Origin: Paramyrothecium sp. XJ0827
Taxonomy: Eukaryota; Ascomycota; Sordariomycetes; Hypocreales; Stachybotryaceae
DNA length: 64,000 nucleotides
Assembly (NCBI GenBank): GCA_020881915.1
Contig: JAJFPB010000001.1
Coordinates: forward strand, 5,208,001-5,272,000
Direction of reading: 5' to 3'
In this document: positions 25,667-37,859 of the stretch, in pieces
Numbering within the stretch: position 1 is the stretch's first letter
Layout: every line of letters begins with the position of its first letter
Program-made: the position numbers and the translations under genes
The notes under the pieces: model-generated
What the model was told of the DNA's origin: nothing
Database searches by the model: none
The model's input: only the letters and a program-made list of their open reading frames with translations

Positions 25667-25910
25667 AGGGGAGGTGACTCTCACCGTTTTCCCTAACTCG
25701 GCCGAAAGTGGTTTTTCATTTGCCTACCCCTTTTGTCTAATTCCACCCTCCATCAACCCACTCTACCAGGAGCTGCTATAGCATGTGAGCTGTCTGCCCC
25801 GGAGAAGAGGACAATTTGACGGCTAGTAAAGCTCCAAGGTCTTATGCCCGGGTCATGCAATCTTTCCGTGGCGGAATCTTCCGCGTAAAATGCAAAGACT
25901 CGCCCGAGCT

Positions 25911-25954
25911 ATGGCTATGGCTTTGGCTTTGGCTTTGGCTTTGGCTCTGGCTCT
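25911..25954. repeat. hexanucleotide GGCTTT repeat
   Basis: About seven units of GGCTTT/GGCTAT/GGCTCT in tandem. A frame through it would read Leu-Trp or Ala-Leu repeats, which explains the apparent hydrophobic open frames here; there is no other sign of coding. Confidence 0.75.
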
Positions 25955-28900
25955 ACTTTTCATCCTTGGGGACGACAATGGTTCACTTCCCAGGTCACAC
26001 TCGAAGCTTCGGCTGCTGGACAGGGATCCGAACAAGCGAGACCGTGGGAGCGACAGGCGCCATGACGCAGAGCAATGTCCACCCTTCTCACCCTTCCCTG
26101 CCGCGGCCTGCCATGTGCCAGCCTACCCTGAATCGCCCCAGCGCCATCCGAGGGTCCGGCATGGGGAAGGCTTCCCTCATTTGATGCGAACCATTATTAG
26201 CCAATAGACGGCTTCCGACTCGTTCCGTCTGTACCCCAGAGCGCTCACAATTTTGATTTCTGCATGCAACCATAACAGACGTACTCTGTACGTGTTGGTC
26301 AGAATCCAGAGCCTGCGAGTTGTGGCTTGCGTTGCACCGCTTGTTCAAAAACAGGCTCCAACGTGTGCCCAATAGGGCATCTCCCTCGTCATCAAGGGCC
26401 GAAATCGTGAAGGAGACCTGCGACGAGCCTCACGACCGCAGTAGGCGCCCAAGTTCTATGCAGCGGAAACGATCCCTTGAGCTCGCTGGATTAATCTACC
26501 TTACCCCGCAGAGTTGATGCAAAATCTCCGCATGCACAGTACGTATTCTTAATGCGCTGCTCCCGAAAATAGGAGGCGGGGAAGTGGCGTGAGGCCAAAC
26601 ACAAACATGACGAATGTTCTATGTATCAGATACGTGGGCTCTTGATGGCGATTGACCGTCTGCCATCCTGTCCAATTTCAGTTGGTGGAGGCTCACCACA
26701 AGCCGGTTTCGAGAGGCCGATCGTGATACAAGCTGGAGTAAGCGAGACTTGCGACATCCTGTCTTCCAGACGACGAGAGTTGACCCGGTACCTCGAGACT
26801 CATGTTCATGTACGTGCTGTGCAACCTGGGCGTTGCATACGCAGCGATGCATACGCAGCCTAGCCTCATGGGTTGCACAGTCTCTGCATGACACCTGCTC
26901 ATCGCCAATTTGGGAACTTACCAGACCAGCAGGCAGATTATCCACCTCTGGGCGGCCTGCGATGACCATGCAGGCGGTTACGACCGAGGTTACACGGCGC
27001 CATCTGTCTGTGAGGTTGTGGCGCGACTCATGGGACCTCCAACTGGCTAAAAGAAGCTTGGAAACCTTCGACTTATGATGATACCTCTTGGCCGCGACAA
27101 CACAAAGCGACGTCGCAAGGCCGCTGAGGACGATGGTACGGGTACTTCCACCGAACATACTCAAATACAATTACTTAATATTACAACCAGAGCCCAGTCA
27201 TGGAGATTGGACTTTCCATCCTGACGGCCAAGCTACCATTGGTCGTTCGAGAACCGTTCTAACATCGAATGGTTCATCCCGACACCAATCCCTGCAGCCT
27301 TGTCCGTCGTCATCGGGGCGGGGGCATTCTGATTGGTGGCATTATCTGCACCATAGGGCCAGGATGATCTGGGATGTGATAGCGTGGGGTGGGGTGTGGT
27401 TGGTAGACGAAGTAAACACCAACTCATTGGACGTGTCGTAATTTTGCCCTTCAAGCTTAGGAGGACCACAGCTCAGGGAAGTCGCCCTGATGTGGCGGTC
27501 TCGAATCATGAATCTATCTTGCGCATTTTGAGCAACAGTGGAGAAATCATTACAGAAAATGGAGGGCGAGGTACGGTGAGTTGCAGGCAAGCCGCAAAGA
27601 ATCAACCTATCTGAAACATCCCAGTAATTTCGACCCCTGCGGTAATATGGCGTGGGCTCAGGGAGCTCCCGGCCAGTCGCAACAGCGTTGGCGAACGTCT
27701 CCACATTCGGGATGGCCACGGCATGGAGTCTCTCAAACGTTCGAGAAGAGCGGTGGTTGCGTAAGCTCAACGCCCGCAAGAATAAGACCTTTGGTGGGCG
27801 GACGGCTTGCGGCGTATAGTCAAACCTCGCACAAGTCCGGCGAGAGCTACCCGAGGTTGAGCTTGGGTTTGGCGAAAGTTGGCTGTGTAAAGAAAGACGG
27901 CGAAAAATGTGACGGCAAGAGGGCATAGTTGTAAAAGCATAGTGAATTGCACTGTAGTTGGGCTCGTGCTAGGCTGGCCTTGGTTGGGATGAAAGCCACA
28001 AGCTCGGCCTCGAGCACCGCGCCGTCCACCGGATCGGAAGGGTTTAATAGGCACAACGGGCGCCGAGGCTAACCACCCCCCTTCGTGAAATGTGGTGGCA
28101 ATTACGCACGTGTGATTCCACGTTCGCGTAACCGAAGCAAGATCTAGCAACCGGCGTGCAGGTCACATTGATCAGTTCATTCAAATCTTTTGTGATTGGC
28201 ATGACATCACAGTGCGTTGCGTGTTGTCTAGGGACAGGACAGAGAACATCCTCGAAGTCGCGAGAGGAACCTGCCTGGTCAAGGCGTCATGGTCCATCGT
28301 CACCCTGACCTGCGATTTCTTTCCGAAGAAACTAGGATCATGGGTCTAGGTCTAGACTTACCGCCCGCCTCATTTGTAGTTGTTCGAGGAACCGCGGCTC
28401 GCTTGACAAGAGAAATTTCTTAATTTATTTTACATGACCTGGACCGCCACCAGGCGACAAGCGGCATAGCATGCAGGGCCAAGCCGGCCCCGAGGATGCC
28501 AGGCAAGACCCTGTGAGCGAGGGAAGCAGAGCATGGCTCCAGGCCTTCGGAAGTTAGCAAGGGAGTATAAGGAGATTTCTGTGTCAGGCGAGGAGGGGCG
28601 GGCGGTTAACGGTGGAGGAAGTGGATTGCATCACGACCCTTTCCGGTATGAGACTGCCACATTTGGTTGGGCTGGATGCTTTCCAGATGGCTTTTTTAGT
28701 CTGTCGAGCCGTTTGGCCGGAGCCCATACAAGACAAGCGAGCAGTTTTCCTGTTAGAAGGCGCTTGCATCGTAAAGGGCGACCTCTTGTCTCTTTTCTGG
28801 GCTAAAACCTGCTTTGGCAACTAATTTGACTTTCACCCTACTTGCTCGGGGTTTACCGTGCTGGCGTGGGTGCTGTACCGTCTAAACTAGTGCCTCGGAG

Positions 28901-30155
28901 CGTTTCAAAGGAGACTAAAGCTCCGATATAGACTTCGAGATGGAAGCAGGCAAGATTGGCAAATAACCGGGACGGAAAACCTCGTCCAATCTGCAATCAG
29001 GTCATGAAGGGGGCGATCTTTGAAGATCTTCAATGGGATAGCGGGCCGAGAGGGCAGCTCTGACAATCACTCAGTCAAGGTGTACGTACTGCATAGCAAG
29101 GAATCCAAATTGAAGAGGAGGAGGAAAAAAAAGCAACTGATTTGCAACTGTTCGTTAGACATGTCATGCTTCGTAAAATTAGCTCGCATCTTCTGTATGT
29201 AGCATTGATGAGGCCTTCGTACCTGGAAGACAGGGACCCCACGTCTAAGCGGCCCCTCCACATTTTGTTTTGCCCCAGCTGCCGGAATATAGCCAGCCAC
29301 ACCAGGTTCAGGGCTTGATCACGAAAGGGGACGGGGGCTCGACTTAGAGCAAAGTCAAGAGGGCTGACGATGAAAAGCAATCAGGGCTGGGACGGTTGAT
29401 GCCGTGTGATGTATCGTACGTTGGGCTCGGAGCTGTCGACAATTATCAAGCCATGTTCATGCTCACAAGGACGGCGGGCGCGGCTTTCGAGATATCGGCC
29501 CACGTGGTTTGGAGATGCTAGTTTGGTTTATTTTCTTTTTGTCTTGCCAGTGGCTGAGGACATGAGAAGCTTGTGCCGCGTGGCATGTGGCGGGTAGCGT
29601 GGGCTCTGATGGCGATAGCGTGCGCCTCCACGTTGTGATCAGCCGCAGCATTGACGTCTGAACGGGCTAATAAACTTGGATGTCAGTGCACGACCTGATG
29701 CTACTACAGTGGGTAGCACGCACTGTCACTGCAATTCTGGTCCGACGTTTCCTTGGCTTCTCCTCGGGTCAATGATGACGAAGGTGAAGGTTAAGAGCCT
29801 CGGCGTTAGTCCCTCCTCCCCCTCACTCATTTCCCTCTGATTCATAATTTTAAGATGGCGGCCTTGCATGGCATGGCTCTGTAGCCGAGCTGCTGGTCGG
29901 CTCCACCACCTGAGACTGGACTGAGTCTTGTCTATGTTGCCCTGCAGACGCGGTGCGTGCCATGCAAGGCAAGGCGATTTAGCACCCGTGCGTCTGGTTT
30001 GCTGGTTTCCTAGCGGCGGCGGGCCCAGCAGTGTGGGTTGTAACCGGGCCGCCAAGCATGGATGGAGAGGGGAAAATAGAGGGGAAAGGGAGGGTGGCGC
30101 CAAACGAAGCAGCTTCTGCCACATTATCCGCCAGAGCAGCAAGGGCGCGCGTGGA

Positions 30156-30200
30156 GGAAGGGGAGGGGGGGGGGGAGAAAAAAGGAAGAAAAAAAAAAGG
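30156..30200. repeat. polypurine G/A tract
   Basis: A continuous plus-strand purine run with a G run of 10 or more followed by A-rich runs. Such tracts can adopt triplex or quadruplex-like structures; here only composition is seen. Confidence 0.7.
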
Positions 30201-31199
30201 TGACATGGCTTGTGGTGGTCGACTTTCAGGCCATCTACCTATCTTGGTTCTGACGTTACGTTAGGGGACATCGGCTTTGCCCGGGGCCTGCGCGATATCG
30301 TGGCGCAAATTTTGCAGCAGCTTGCCAAGGATCGGATACTGTATGCGAGTTAAGGTACCTGACCTTCCTCCCCGGTTCAAGAAGACGAGGCAAGGAAAGA
30401 CCATGCAGGAAAACGATATAGAAAATAGACTGAAAAATAGAGAAATGACCAGACCAGAGTACCTTACTTACAGGTACTTTGCCTACCTTACTTTATTTAA
30501 GGAAAAGCACCTCAGACTATGTACCTTAGGTACAGCAATGAAGAAGAAGAGGGCTGGCATGTGGTGAGCTGCTGGCTTATGCAATCGTGGCGCTGTGGCG
30601 TCGAACCCTCGATGCCTTCCATTTACAAGCCGATGGAACCACTTGATTGCTTTTTGGACACGAGCAGCATGTTCTCAAGTCTGGAACATTTGATGTGAGA
30701 CCAATAATGAAGCCGGGAAAAGGAAGCAAAAGGGACGATGGCTTCATCGCTATTGTTTCGTTCTCAGTCCGGCATGATTCCCTCCCGCACCCTTCATTTT
30801 ACCGCACCTTAGCTCTCTGCTGGCCAGACACACGCTCTCCCTTCCCGGTGGTGATGGCTCGGCTCGGCTTGGCTCCAGACTCAACGTCGACGCGGAGGCC
30901 ACGGACAAATGGCATCTCGAGGTAGGGCTTGGCCTGCCTGCCATGGGTGCTGCTGTCATGGCATTGCATGGCACCGCATGGACATAGCGCCCTGATCCCG
31001 GCAAGTCCTCCGTTCGTGGCTGACCCAGATTCCTGCCGACCTTTGGGGCGGCCCTGCTGATGAACCACCACCACCACCATCTCCTCCACCACCACTGGCC
31101 ACCAACAACAAAGGAAAAATCCAAGGGCAGATTGGGTGATTTGCCATCCGCGCTCCTTGGGAGATAATTTACGATGCGTATCGGACTAGCCACGCACTA

Positions 31200-33456
31200 C
31201 GACACAGGCGATCCCTGGCCAGCAAGGCCGTGGGATGGGTGCTGCACGACAAGCTTTCGGTTCAGACGACAAAATCCCGGTCCCTGCTCGACCCTGACCC
31301 TTTCATCAACCTCCGATGCCACCATCCCAAACCGTCGATCATCCTCAATCTCCAACTCGAGGACTGCACCGTTTCTCCTCATGGTGCTTCTCCACCTGCT
31401 GGCACCCCTCCCTCACCCCTCATGAGATTTGGGGGGAAAACCCAACTTTCACTTCACCTTACACCCCTGTCGTCCCTCCACCCCCCACCATCACGCCCCC
31501 CCTTCCCTGGTCACCCTCATCTTCTAACCGGCAAACAGTAGGCCAAGTGGATTACCGACAGCTACAGCAGCAAGGTACAGATGAAGATGGGACGAACATG
31601 AGATCCGCTTGCTCTTCGATCCTGGTACGAGTGGCTAAGCTTGCGGGCAGCCATCAACATTAGCCGATTTCTCTTCTTCATGAGCCACTCGTGCCATCAC
31701 CTCTTCTTTACTTTGCCCTACCTACCTTGCCTTGTCTACCTACCTTGACGGCCTGGCCTGCTTTGCTCTGCTCCGAAGGCACGTCTCTCTCCTCGTAGCA
31801 CTTACACACGCCCTCCCTTCCTGCTTTTATCATCCCCTCGCCTCTCCTTCATCAACACCAGCTTTCGTTCTAAACGCGGCCACCCTCCTCTCCACCTGAG
31901 CTACTCCCGACCCTGTCCGCTTCTGTTCTGTTCCTTGCTATCCTCCTCCTCCTCCCCCCCCGCCAATCTTGTTCTGCTCCTAGCTACGTACCTAAGCGTT
32001 CGGCCTACACTTATTTCGTCCCACTCGCTGTCTGTCTGATTGGTACTTTGAACAACCAGCCCTGTTTCCCTCTGGCCATCCTCGTCTACATGGCTCCCGT
32101 TACCGAAATCTGACACAGGCGCCATAGCTGCGACCGAGACACAAATCATCCTACCTTACATACACAGTATCATTTTGACTTGTGCTCGCGCATGCACATG
32201 CACAGACACTCGCACTCACGCATACTTACACGCGGGGGATGCTTGCCATTCATCCCATAACCTTACAGCAATCCCCAATCACGCCCATCTTGATTCAACA
32301 CCTCTCCCCATTTTCCACACGCCCCTACCTCCCTCCCATCTACATCCTACTCGCCTCGACCGGTGTTGGAATCTGGCAGAGGTCCCACAGCATCTCCCTC
32401 ACACCCCGTTTCCCTATCTCATAACTAGTCTCTTGCCCACAGGCCCTTGTCCCTGGGTGTATCTATCGCACACCCGTCAGTCAATTAGACGCAGGACAGC
32501 ACTACGGAAGATTTGCAGTATGGGCCAGGCAGGGGATTGATCGTGGTATGACCCTTTCACCTTGATTAGCATCCACTGGAATCTAGACCAGGGTAGTTTC
32601 CCCCGATGCCCTGTCGCCTTCAACCCACCACCCCCGGCTGCATCTCTCAATTGCCCTCACAAAACCCCCGGTCATCTGGAGCTTACCAGTTCGCACAAAA
32701 ACCTACGGCGAGCCGCCGACCAGTATCTGGTCCAGGAAGCACTTTCTTTGTGCTCTTCGACATCGACTTAAGCGTCGGTCGTGCTCCCTTCACCTCGAGT
32801 CGACCCTCGCTAGACGCTCATTCCCTTCGTCAGGTTGTAGTTGTGGTTGCGGTGCCCCGCGACACTGCAGCAGTTTGGCCACCCGACCATCTCGAGGAGG
32901 TTCCCGCGGCCGCATGCTGTATCACGGTGGTCTTCAAACTTCGTGCTGTTCAAGCACACACTCTTGCAGCATCTTGTCCCACGCCGGCTATCTTGCCTGG
33001 ACTTCTCCATCACACCCTTATTACTCTGGCTATACGACCTGAGCTTGCCAGAAGCCGATACCATACCTCCTACCATACCAGGCGCCGTTACATCGGCGCT
33101 TCCACTGCGAGAGCCAGGCCAGGTTTGCTTTGCCTTGTTGTGGCATTGTTCTCGATCATCCCGAATCTCCTCATCGTTCACGGCGTGCCGGCCTGGGTGG
33201 CAACTGGACAGCGCAGGCAGTCGCACTAGGTCCTTCTTGCGGGGCCAACTGCAATTCGGTAAGAAACTAACAGCCTAACCATCCTCGTATCACTGGTGAT
33301 GTTGGGAGCTCACAGCATCATAGTCTTGTTCTCGAAACTGGGAGGTGCTGAGCATTGGCATCGCGAGAGTTGACTCCCGCTTGCCTCAACCGCAAGGACA
33401 AGTAGACGCAAGTCATCTCGACCAGTTTGCGAAAGCCTTTCAAGGCAGTCCTACCC
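31200..33456 (+). promoter_or_regulatory. long C/T-rich leader and promoter of the PAS-Zn2Cys6 gene
   Basis: Plus-strand sequence from about 31200 is strongly enriched in C and T, with runs such as CCTCCTCCTCC near 31940 and CACACACTCG-type stretches near 32200. This composition marks 5' leaders and core promoters in filamentous ascomycetes. Several upstream open frames occur, the longest at 32606-33229, none with a recognised domain. I infer a long, possibly spliced 5' UTR that may be translationally controlled. Confidence 0.45.
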
Positions 33457-35299
33457 ATGCTATCCGCCGTGAAGCTTCCTGAACGTCCGCCACCAGCTCC
33501 TCTCGGCCACCGTCGAGGCATCTCGGATTTGGCATCCTTCGCCATCGACGTCAACCGGCCTACATACAGAGCAGAGCCGCCCTTCTCTGCTCATTACAAC
33601 ACATATCCTTCACCTCCCATGTCAGGGTCTCCGCATCTACCGCCGAAAGGAGCCCGAGAGGCCAGCGATCGGGGTCTTGCACCTAGCGCGTTTCTTGACA
33701 ACAACCCTCAAAATGCTCGACGCGGCAGTTTGACGCATTCTTTGGGCCAACGAGACCAGCTGCCATCACCGTTGTCAACGTCTCAGACCTACCCACAGGA
33801 GCAACAAGGGGCCATGGCCTATGGGTACAGAAGACCCGAGATTCCCTTACCAAGAATCACGTCTTTGGCGCAGACACAACCCCAGGTTATGCCTCATGCA
33901 CTTCATCAAGGATTGGGTCCTCAAAACTACCCTCACATGGCTGGTCCGAACATGCCATCGTATTTGCCGCCAACCCAGCAAGTTACGACCGAAACACAGC
34001 CTATGACATCTCCCAGTTCGCAGCGCAAGACAAAAGGGCATGTTGCTTCGGCATGTGTACCGTGCAAAAGGGCCCATTTACGGTGAGTCTTCCATCTCCT
34101 CGAACGCGGGAGACGAACAATGTACTGACTAGTCTAAAGGTGTGATGGTACGTTTCTAAACCAACAAACCGAGGGCCTGGCAGCTCTGTGTATCCGAATC
34201 ACTGGTTAAATTGACTAACGTTTGAGCAGCACAAAGACCATGCTCGAGATGCCTAAGCAACGGCAAGGAAGACGCTTGCGTTGACGTAAAGCACAAGAAA
34301 AGAGGCAGGCCCCGCCTTCGAGACGACCGAGAAACACGATACGACCCATCCCGGTTTCCTCATCCCCATGATGTTACGTCGAGGAGGCCGGTGAACATAT
34401 ATCCAGGGGTGGGCTCGGGAAATCCAGGGTACGAGGATCCACTCCGCCGTAATCCGTTGCATCGTGTTCTAAAATCACAACCAAGCGAGCCTATGACTCC
34501 GCGATTCTTGGAAAGGGCTTTGTCGGATGCTAATGTTTATACGGCCCCGCTGCCCATCGCCTCCCGCATGCCCGTGGAGGCTATTGCTTATTTGACATTG
34601 GATCTGGAGTTCTCCAAAGCATCGCCTACGTTTTCGGATGCGCTTGGCGGGGTAAACATCGTTGGACGAAAACTCGCTGATATCGTCGTGCCGAACGAGA
34701 TTGAGAGGGCGGCCAATATCCGAAATCAACTGTTGAACGAGCAGAAGAGAAAGGAACCCAATTACCTTCCACCGATACTGGGAAGGGGTGATCAGATCAT
34801 CCAGGCATTGGGGTTTTCTGCGGATGCTATTGCTCGGTTTCAATTGGACCACCAAGACTATCTTACGTTTGCTGCTGATGGCCACCCAAGGCCTTACCAT
34901 GTCCGGTTTGGCTTGGTGGAAGAAGGATCGTTTTTCTTCGTTGCTATGATTCTTGGCCTTCGATATCCCCCAGCCTTTTCTCCCGGATATGAAATGGAGA
35001 GGCCTCGTTTGGATGCTGGCCCCCTACCGCAGCACGCCCCTGCCATGATGAGCCCGGGCTTCGGGATTGGTGGAGGGTCACATTACGTGCCATCATCGAG
35101 TCGCTTGCCATATCCGTCACCTCACGTCGAGGCAAGCATGACCACACAGCATCCGCCTCAGCCGTCGTTCCACCTTCCACCTATACGCAACCAGCCAAGT
35201 GCAACAGCAGCTGTTGCTGACGAAGCGCCGAGACGAGCGGAGCGTTCGAGCCGCGTCGACATAGGGGGTCTCATCGACAAGCCCGAGGAGCGACGATAA
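33457..35299 (+). CDS. PAS-domain Zn2Cys6 transcription factor with an AT-hook-like motif, 3 exons
   Basis: Exons 33457-34082, 34140-34147 (8 nt) and 34230-35299 encode about 567 aa. A long disordered N-terminus (Pro, Ser, Gln) leads to the binuclear zinc cluster, Cys at 200, 203, 210, 216, 219 and 228 (C-x2-C-x6-C-x5-C-x2-C-x8-C). The 8-nt exon encodes part of the third Cys segment (RCDA), so cluster integrity depends on it. Directly after the cluster is KKRGRPRLRDD, which contains the RGRP core of AT-hooks. Residues about 275-400 look like a PAS-type domain (ERALSDANVY, EAIAYLTLDLEFSKAS, GRKLADIVVP). The C-terminus is Pro-rich. It is a nuclear regulator; PAS-type zinc-cluster factors of the Ert1/AcuK group regulate carbon metabolism, but this protein cannot be placed in that group with confidence. 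The ATG at 33457 was chosen because upstream in-frame starts are non-ATG. Confidence 0.88.
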
Positions 35300-36267
35300 G
35301 CCAACCTTATCCTCATTGAGGACATACCAATCCGCCTATCTACTGGTCGAGGGATTCCTGCGGCTGGAATCACTTTGGGCTCGGATTGTAGCTCAAGTGC
35401 TCGAAGAAATTGTACAGATAAGCCTTGGGCTGAGGAGAGCTTGCGTGATGGAAAGCAGCATATTTTCCCGACATTTCTTTTTCACTTCTTCATTCATCGT
35501 TCTCTCTACTAAGCAAGTGCTCGGTAGGTCGTTAGAGCGTGTGAGTGCCTCTTTTCTTGTAGGTCGCCAGACCATATATTCATATTTGAATTTTTGTTCT
35601 TTCCTTTCTTTTCGTTTCTTATCCACTGTTTTTTTTTGTTGCATTTGCTTCTTCACCTTTCTTTTATCTCGAGGGGGCGAAGGGAAGGGGGAGTAGCGGG
35701 TGCTGTATCATTTATAAGTGTAAGGAGACGATGGATGCATACGATGGCATGAGATCTACGGCCGACTGTTACTAGATGAGATACACATATCCTTGACTCA
35801 AAGAGCGCGATATCTGCTTGTACTTATAATTGAATGTTTCTTGCCCTGTTCTTATCATATTTCTACTACTTGTTCAAAGAGTTGCTCCAGTGTCTTCCGC
35901 ATCCGTGACGAAGAGATGGGGCACAAAAGACAGCGGTTTCAACAGATCACATTGGGGTTAAATACTCGGCGTTGCATGGCATGGCTGATCAATGCTGGAG
36001 AAGGATCCCGGCGGCTTCCGAAAGGTTCGGCAGGCCCCACACGGACCGGCGCTTGTGGCTGCCCAGATTGTGGAGCCGCCGCCGGTTGCCGAAGTCGGAT
36101 CACTTGGTGGCACGAGCTGTCATCATGGGGAAATTTTGACTTGGTCTAAATTATATTGAATGTGACAATGCAATGGATTGCCTTGAATACAGCAACATTG
36201 CGTACCATTTTTGGTCGTTATTTCATCTGCCAAACCCTCTCCTACTCTTATTGTCGAGGACCCCTTC
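35300..36267. other. intergenic region between convergent TF and aminotransferase genes
   Basis: The T-rich stretch at about 35460-35660 is probably 3' UTR of the transcription factor. Nothing else was recognised. Confidence 0.4.
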
Positions 36268-37859
36268 TTAGGCCTCTCTTACTACCGTGTCAATTGCCTT
36301 TGCAACGTAGTCAATGTTGCGGCTATTGAGACCAGCCATGCTGATACGACCGTTCTTGGTCATGTAGACATGTGCGTCTTTACGGATCTTCAACACCTGT
36401 GTCTCTGACAAGCCCGTGAAGCTGAACATGCCAATCTGGTCCGTGATGTGGTTCCATGTACCGGGAGTGCCAAGCTGCTCGAGCTTTGCACGTAGTTGCT
36501 TTCGCATCTCGATAATGCGGCCGGCCATGGTACGCAAGTTCTCCTCCCACTCGGCGAAGAGCTTCGCATCGTTGAGGACTGTGCTAGCAATGCGCGCGCC
36601 ATACAGCGGTGGGTTTGAGATCTCGGACCTCTGTAGAATCGCCAACTGCGAGGCAATCCTGGAAATGGTAGTGGAAGCCTCGGCGCCAGGCGCAGTCACT
36701 GCGTGGAAGGCGCCAGCGCGCTCGCCATACAGGCCAAAATTCTTGGCGAAGCTCTGGGCAATGACCAGCTCAAAGCCCTGCTCAACAAAGTACCGAACAG
36801 CTGCAGCGTCACGGGCAAGATCGCCAGAAGCGAAACCTTGGTAAGCACAATCAAAGAAGGGGAAGTGATTCTTCTGCCGAATGATTTGTGCGAGTTCCTT
36901 CCACTGGTCCAAGGTCGGGTCGACGCCAGTAGGATTGTGGGCACAGGGGTGCAGGAGGATGATGGAACGGTCCGGTGCGGATTGTATCGATGACTTCATG
37001 CCATCGAAATCCAGGCCCCTCGTCTCCTTGGAGAAGTAAGGGTACTGGGCAATGGAAATGCCAACGTTGGAGAAGATTTGGTGATGATTCGCCCAGGTAG
37101 GATTTGAGAGGTAGACAGTCTGGTTGCCCTTGAAGAACCTGGCGAGGAACAAAGCTCCCAGATGAACAGCTCCGGTTCCAGAGATGGTCTGAACGGATGT
37201 CGCACGACCCTCCTTGAGGGCTGGGGAGTCGGCACCGAGCATCAGCTCGGCAGCCTTGGATGTGAAGCTTGTGATACCGGCGATTGGGGCATACTCGTGG
37301 TCAAGATTGGGATCGTTTCGGAGGATCTCGTCGGCCTGAGGACGTGGAAGTGGTCAGTATCGTGGATCGAGGGGCAGGATACTGAAGAATGCATGGAATG
37401 GCAAGGAGGGGGGAGGAAGCGGGTTTTCTGGGAACATGGCATGTATCGTGATAGGTTTCACGATACTATCCCTCCCATTGGAAGTGCAGGATGGGGGAAG
37501 TCAATGGGACATGCATACCTTCTTCACGACAGGGAGAACCCAAGGCTTCGCGTTGTCATCGCGGTAGGCGCCGATTCCCTAAATCACTGGTCAGAAAACG
37601 ATTCGTCCGAGGCAGAGTCGTGAGCCAGAATGCTTACCAGATCAACCTTGTCTGGGCTTTCGTCAGCACGGTAGGCACGCATCAGCCCGAAGAGGGGATC
37701 TTCGGGAGCTTGAGGGACGACCTCGGCGGGGAAGTTTGTAGTAGCGGCCATGGCGGGCGAGATGTGTCTGGCAATGTTGTTGAGGCGGGAGAGGGAAGAA
37801 GAGGCAGTGGAAGAGGAGGGAGCGGTAGGAGGAGAAGAAGACGGGTTCGAGGGAGACAT
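36268..37859 (-). CDS. aspartate aminotransferase, 3 exons
   Basis: Minus-strand exons are 37859-37638, 37578-37519 and 37335-36268, giving about 449 aa. The enzyme exchanges amino groups between aspartate/oxaloacetate and glutamate/2-oxoglutarate with PLP. Seen in order are GIGAYRDDNAKPWVLPVV, the NPTWANH segment, HPCAHNPTGVDPT, FFDCAYQGFASGD and the PLP lysine in SFAKNFGLYGERAG (Lys292), then the MSMAGLN-like ISMAGLNSRN near the end. The sequence resembles the eukaryotic cytosolic/mitochondrial AAT family. A Ser-rich leader (MSPSNPSSSPP to RLNNIARH) precedes a second Met37 (MAATTNFPAEVV), which is a normal-looking start, so the leader could be a targeting peptide. No PTS1 is present at the end (REA). 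The middle exon is only 60 nt, and the third intron is 183 bp. Confidence 0.95.

Larger units (their letters stand above)
21767..31199. other. large gene-poor region, no supportable gene
   Basis: About 9.4 kb without a recognisable gene on either strand. Open frames up to 194 codons (for example minus 27342-27926 and plus 23534-23944) show no domains, splice continuity or coding-like composition. Contents I can point to are short simple repeats at about 24661-25670 and 25911-25954, GGTACC motifs at 24793, 24831, 26787 and 30354, a poly-T run near 22363, and a polypurine tract at about 30156-30200. No transposon ends or reverse-transcriptase motifs were recognised. It may hold non-coding transcripts or regulatory DNA. 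Confidence 0.4.

Noticed and set aside
27342..27926. 194-codon minus-strand frame in the gene-poor region
   Set aside because: No domain, no splice continuation, no coding-like composition compared with neighbouring genes.
30601..30640. Possible tRNA T-arm (TCGAACC on the plus strand)
   Set aside because: The required T-stem pairs do not form on the minus strand and no A-box or cloverleaf is seen.
32606..33229. Possible gene of 207 codons upstream of the transcription factor
   Set aside because: No homology, compositional bias of a C/T-rich leader, and no signs of a separate promoter; treated as an upstream frame instead.
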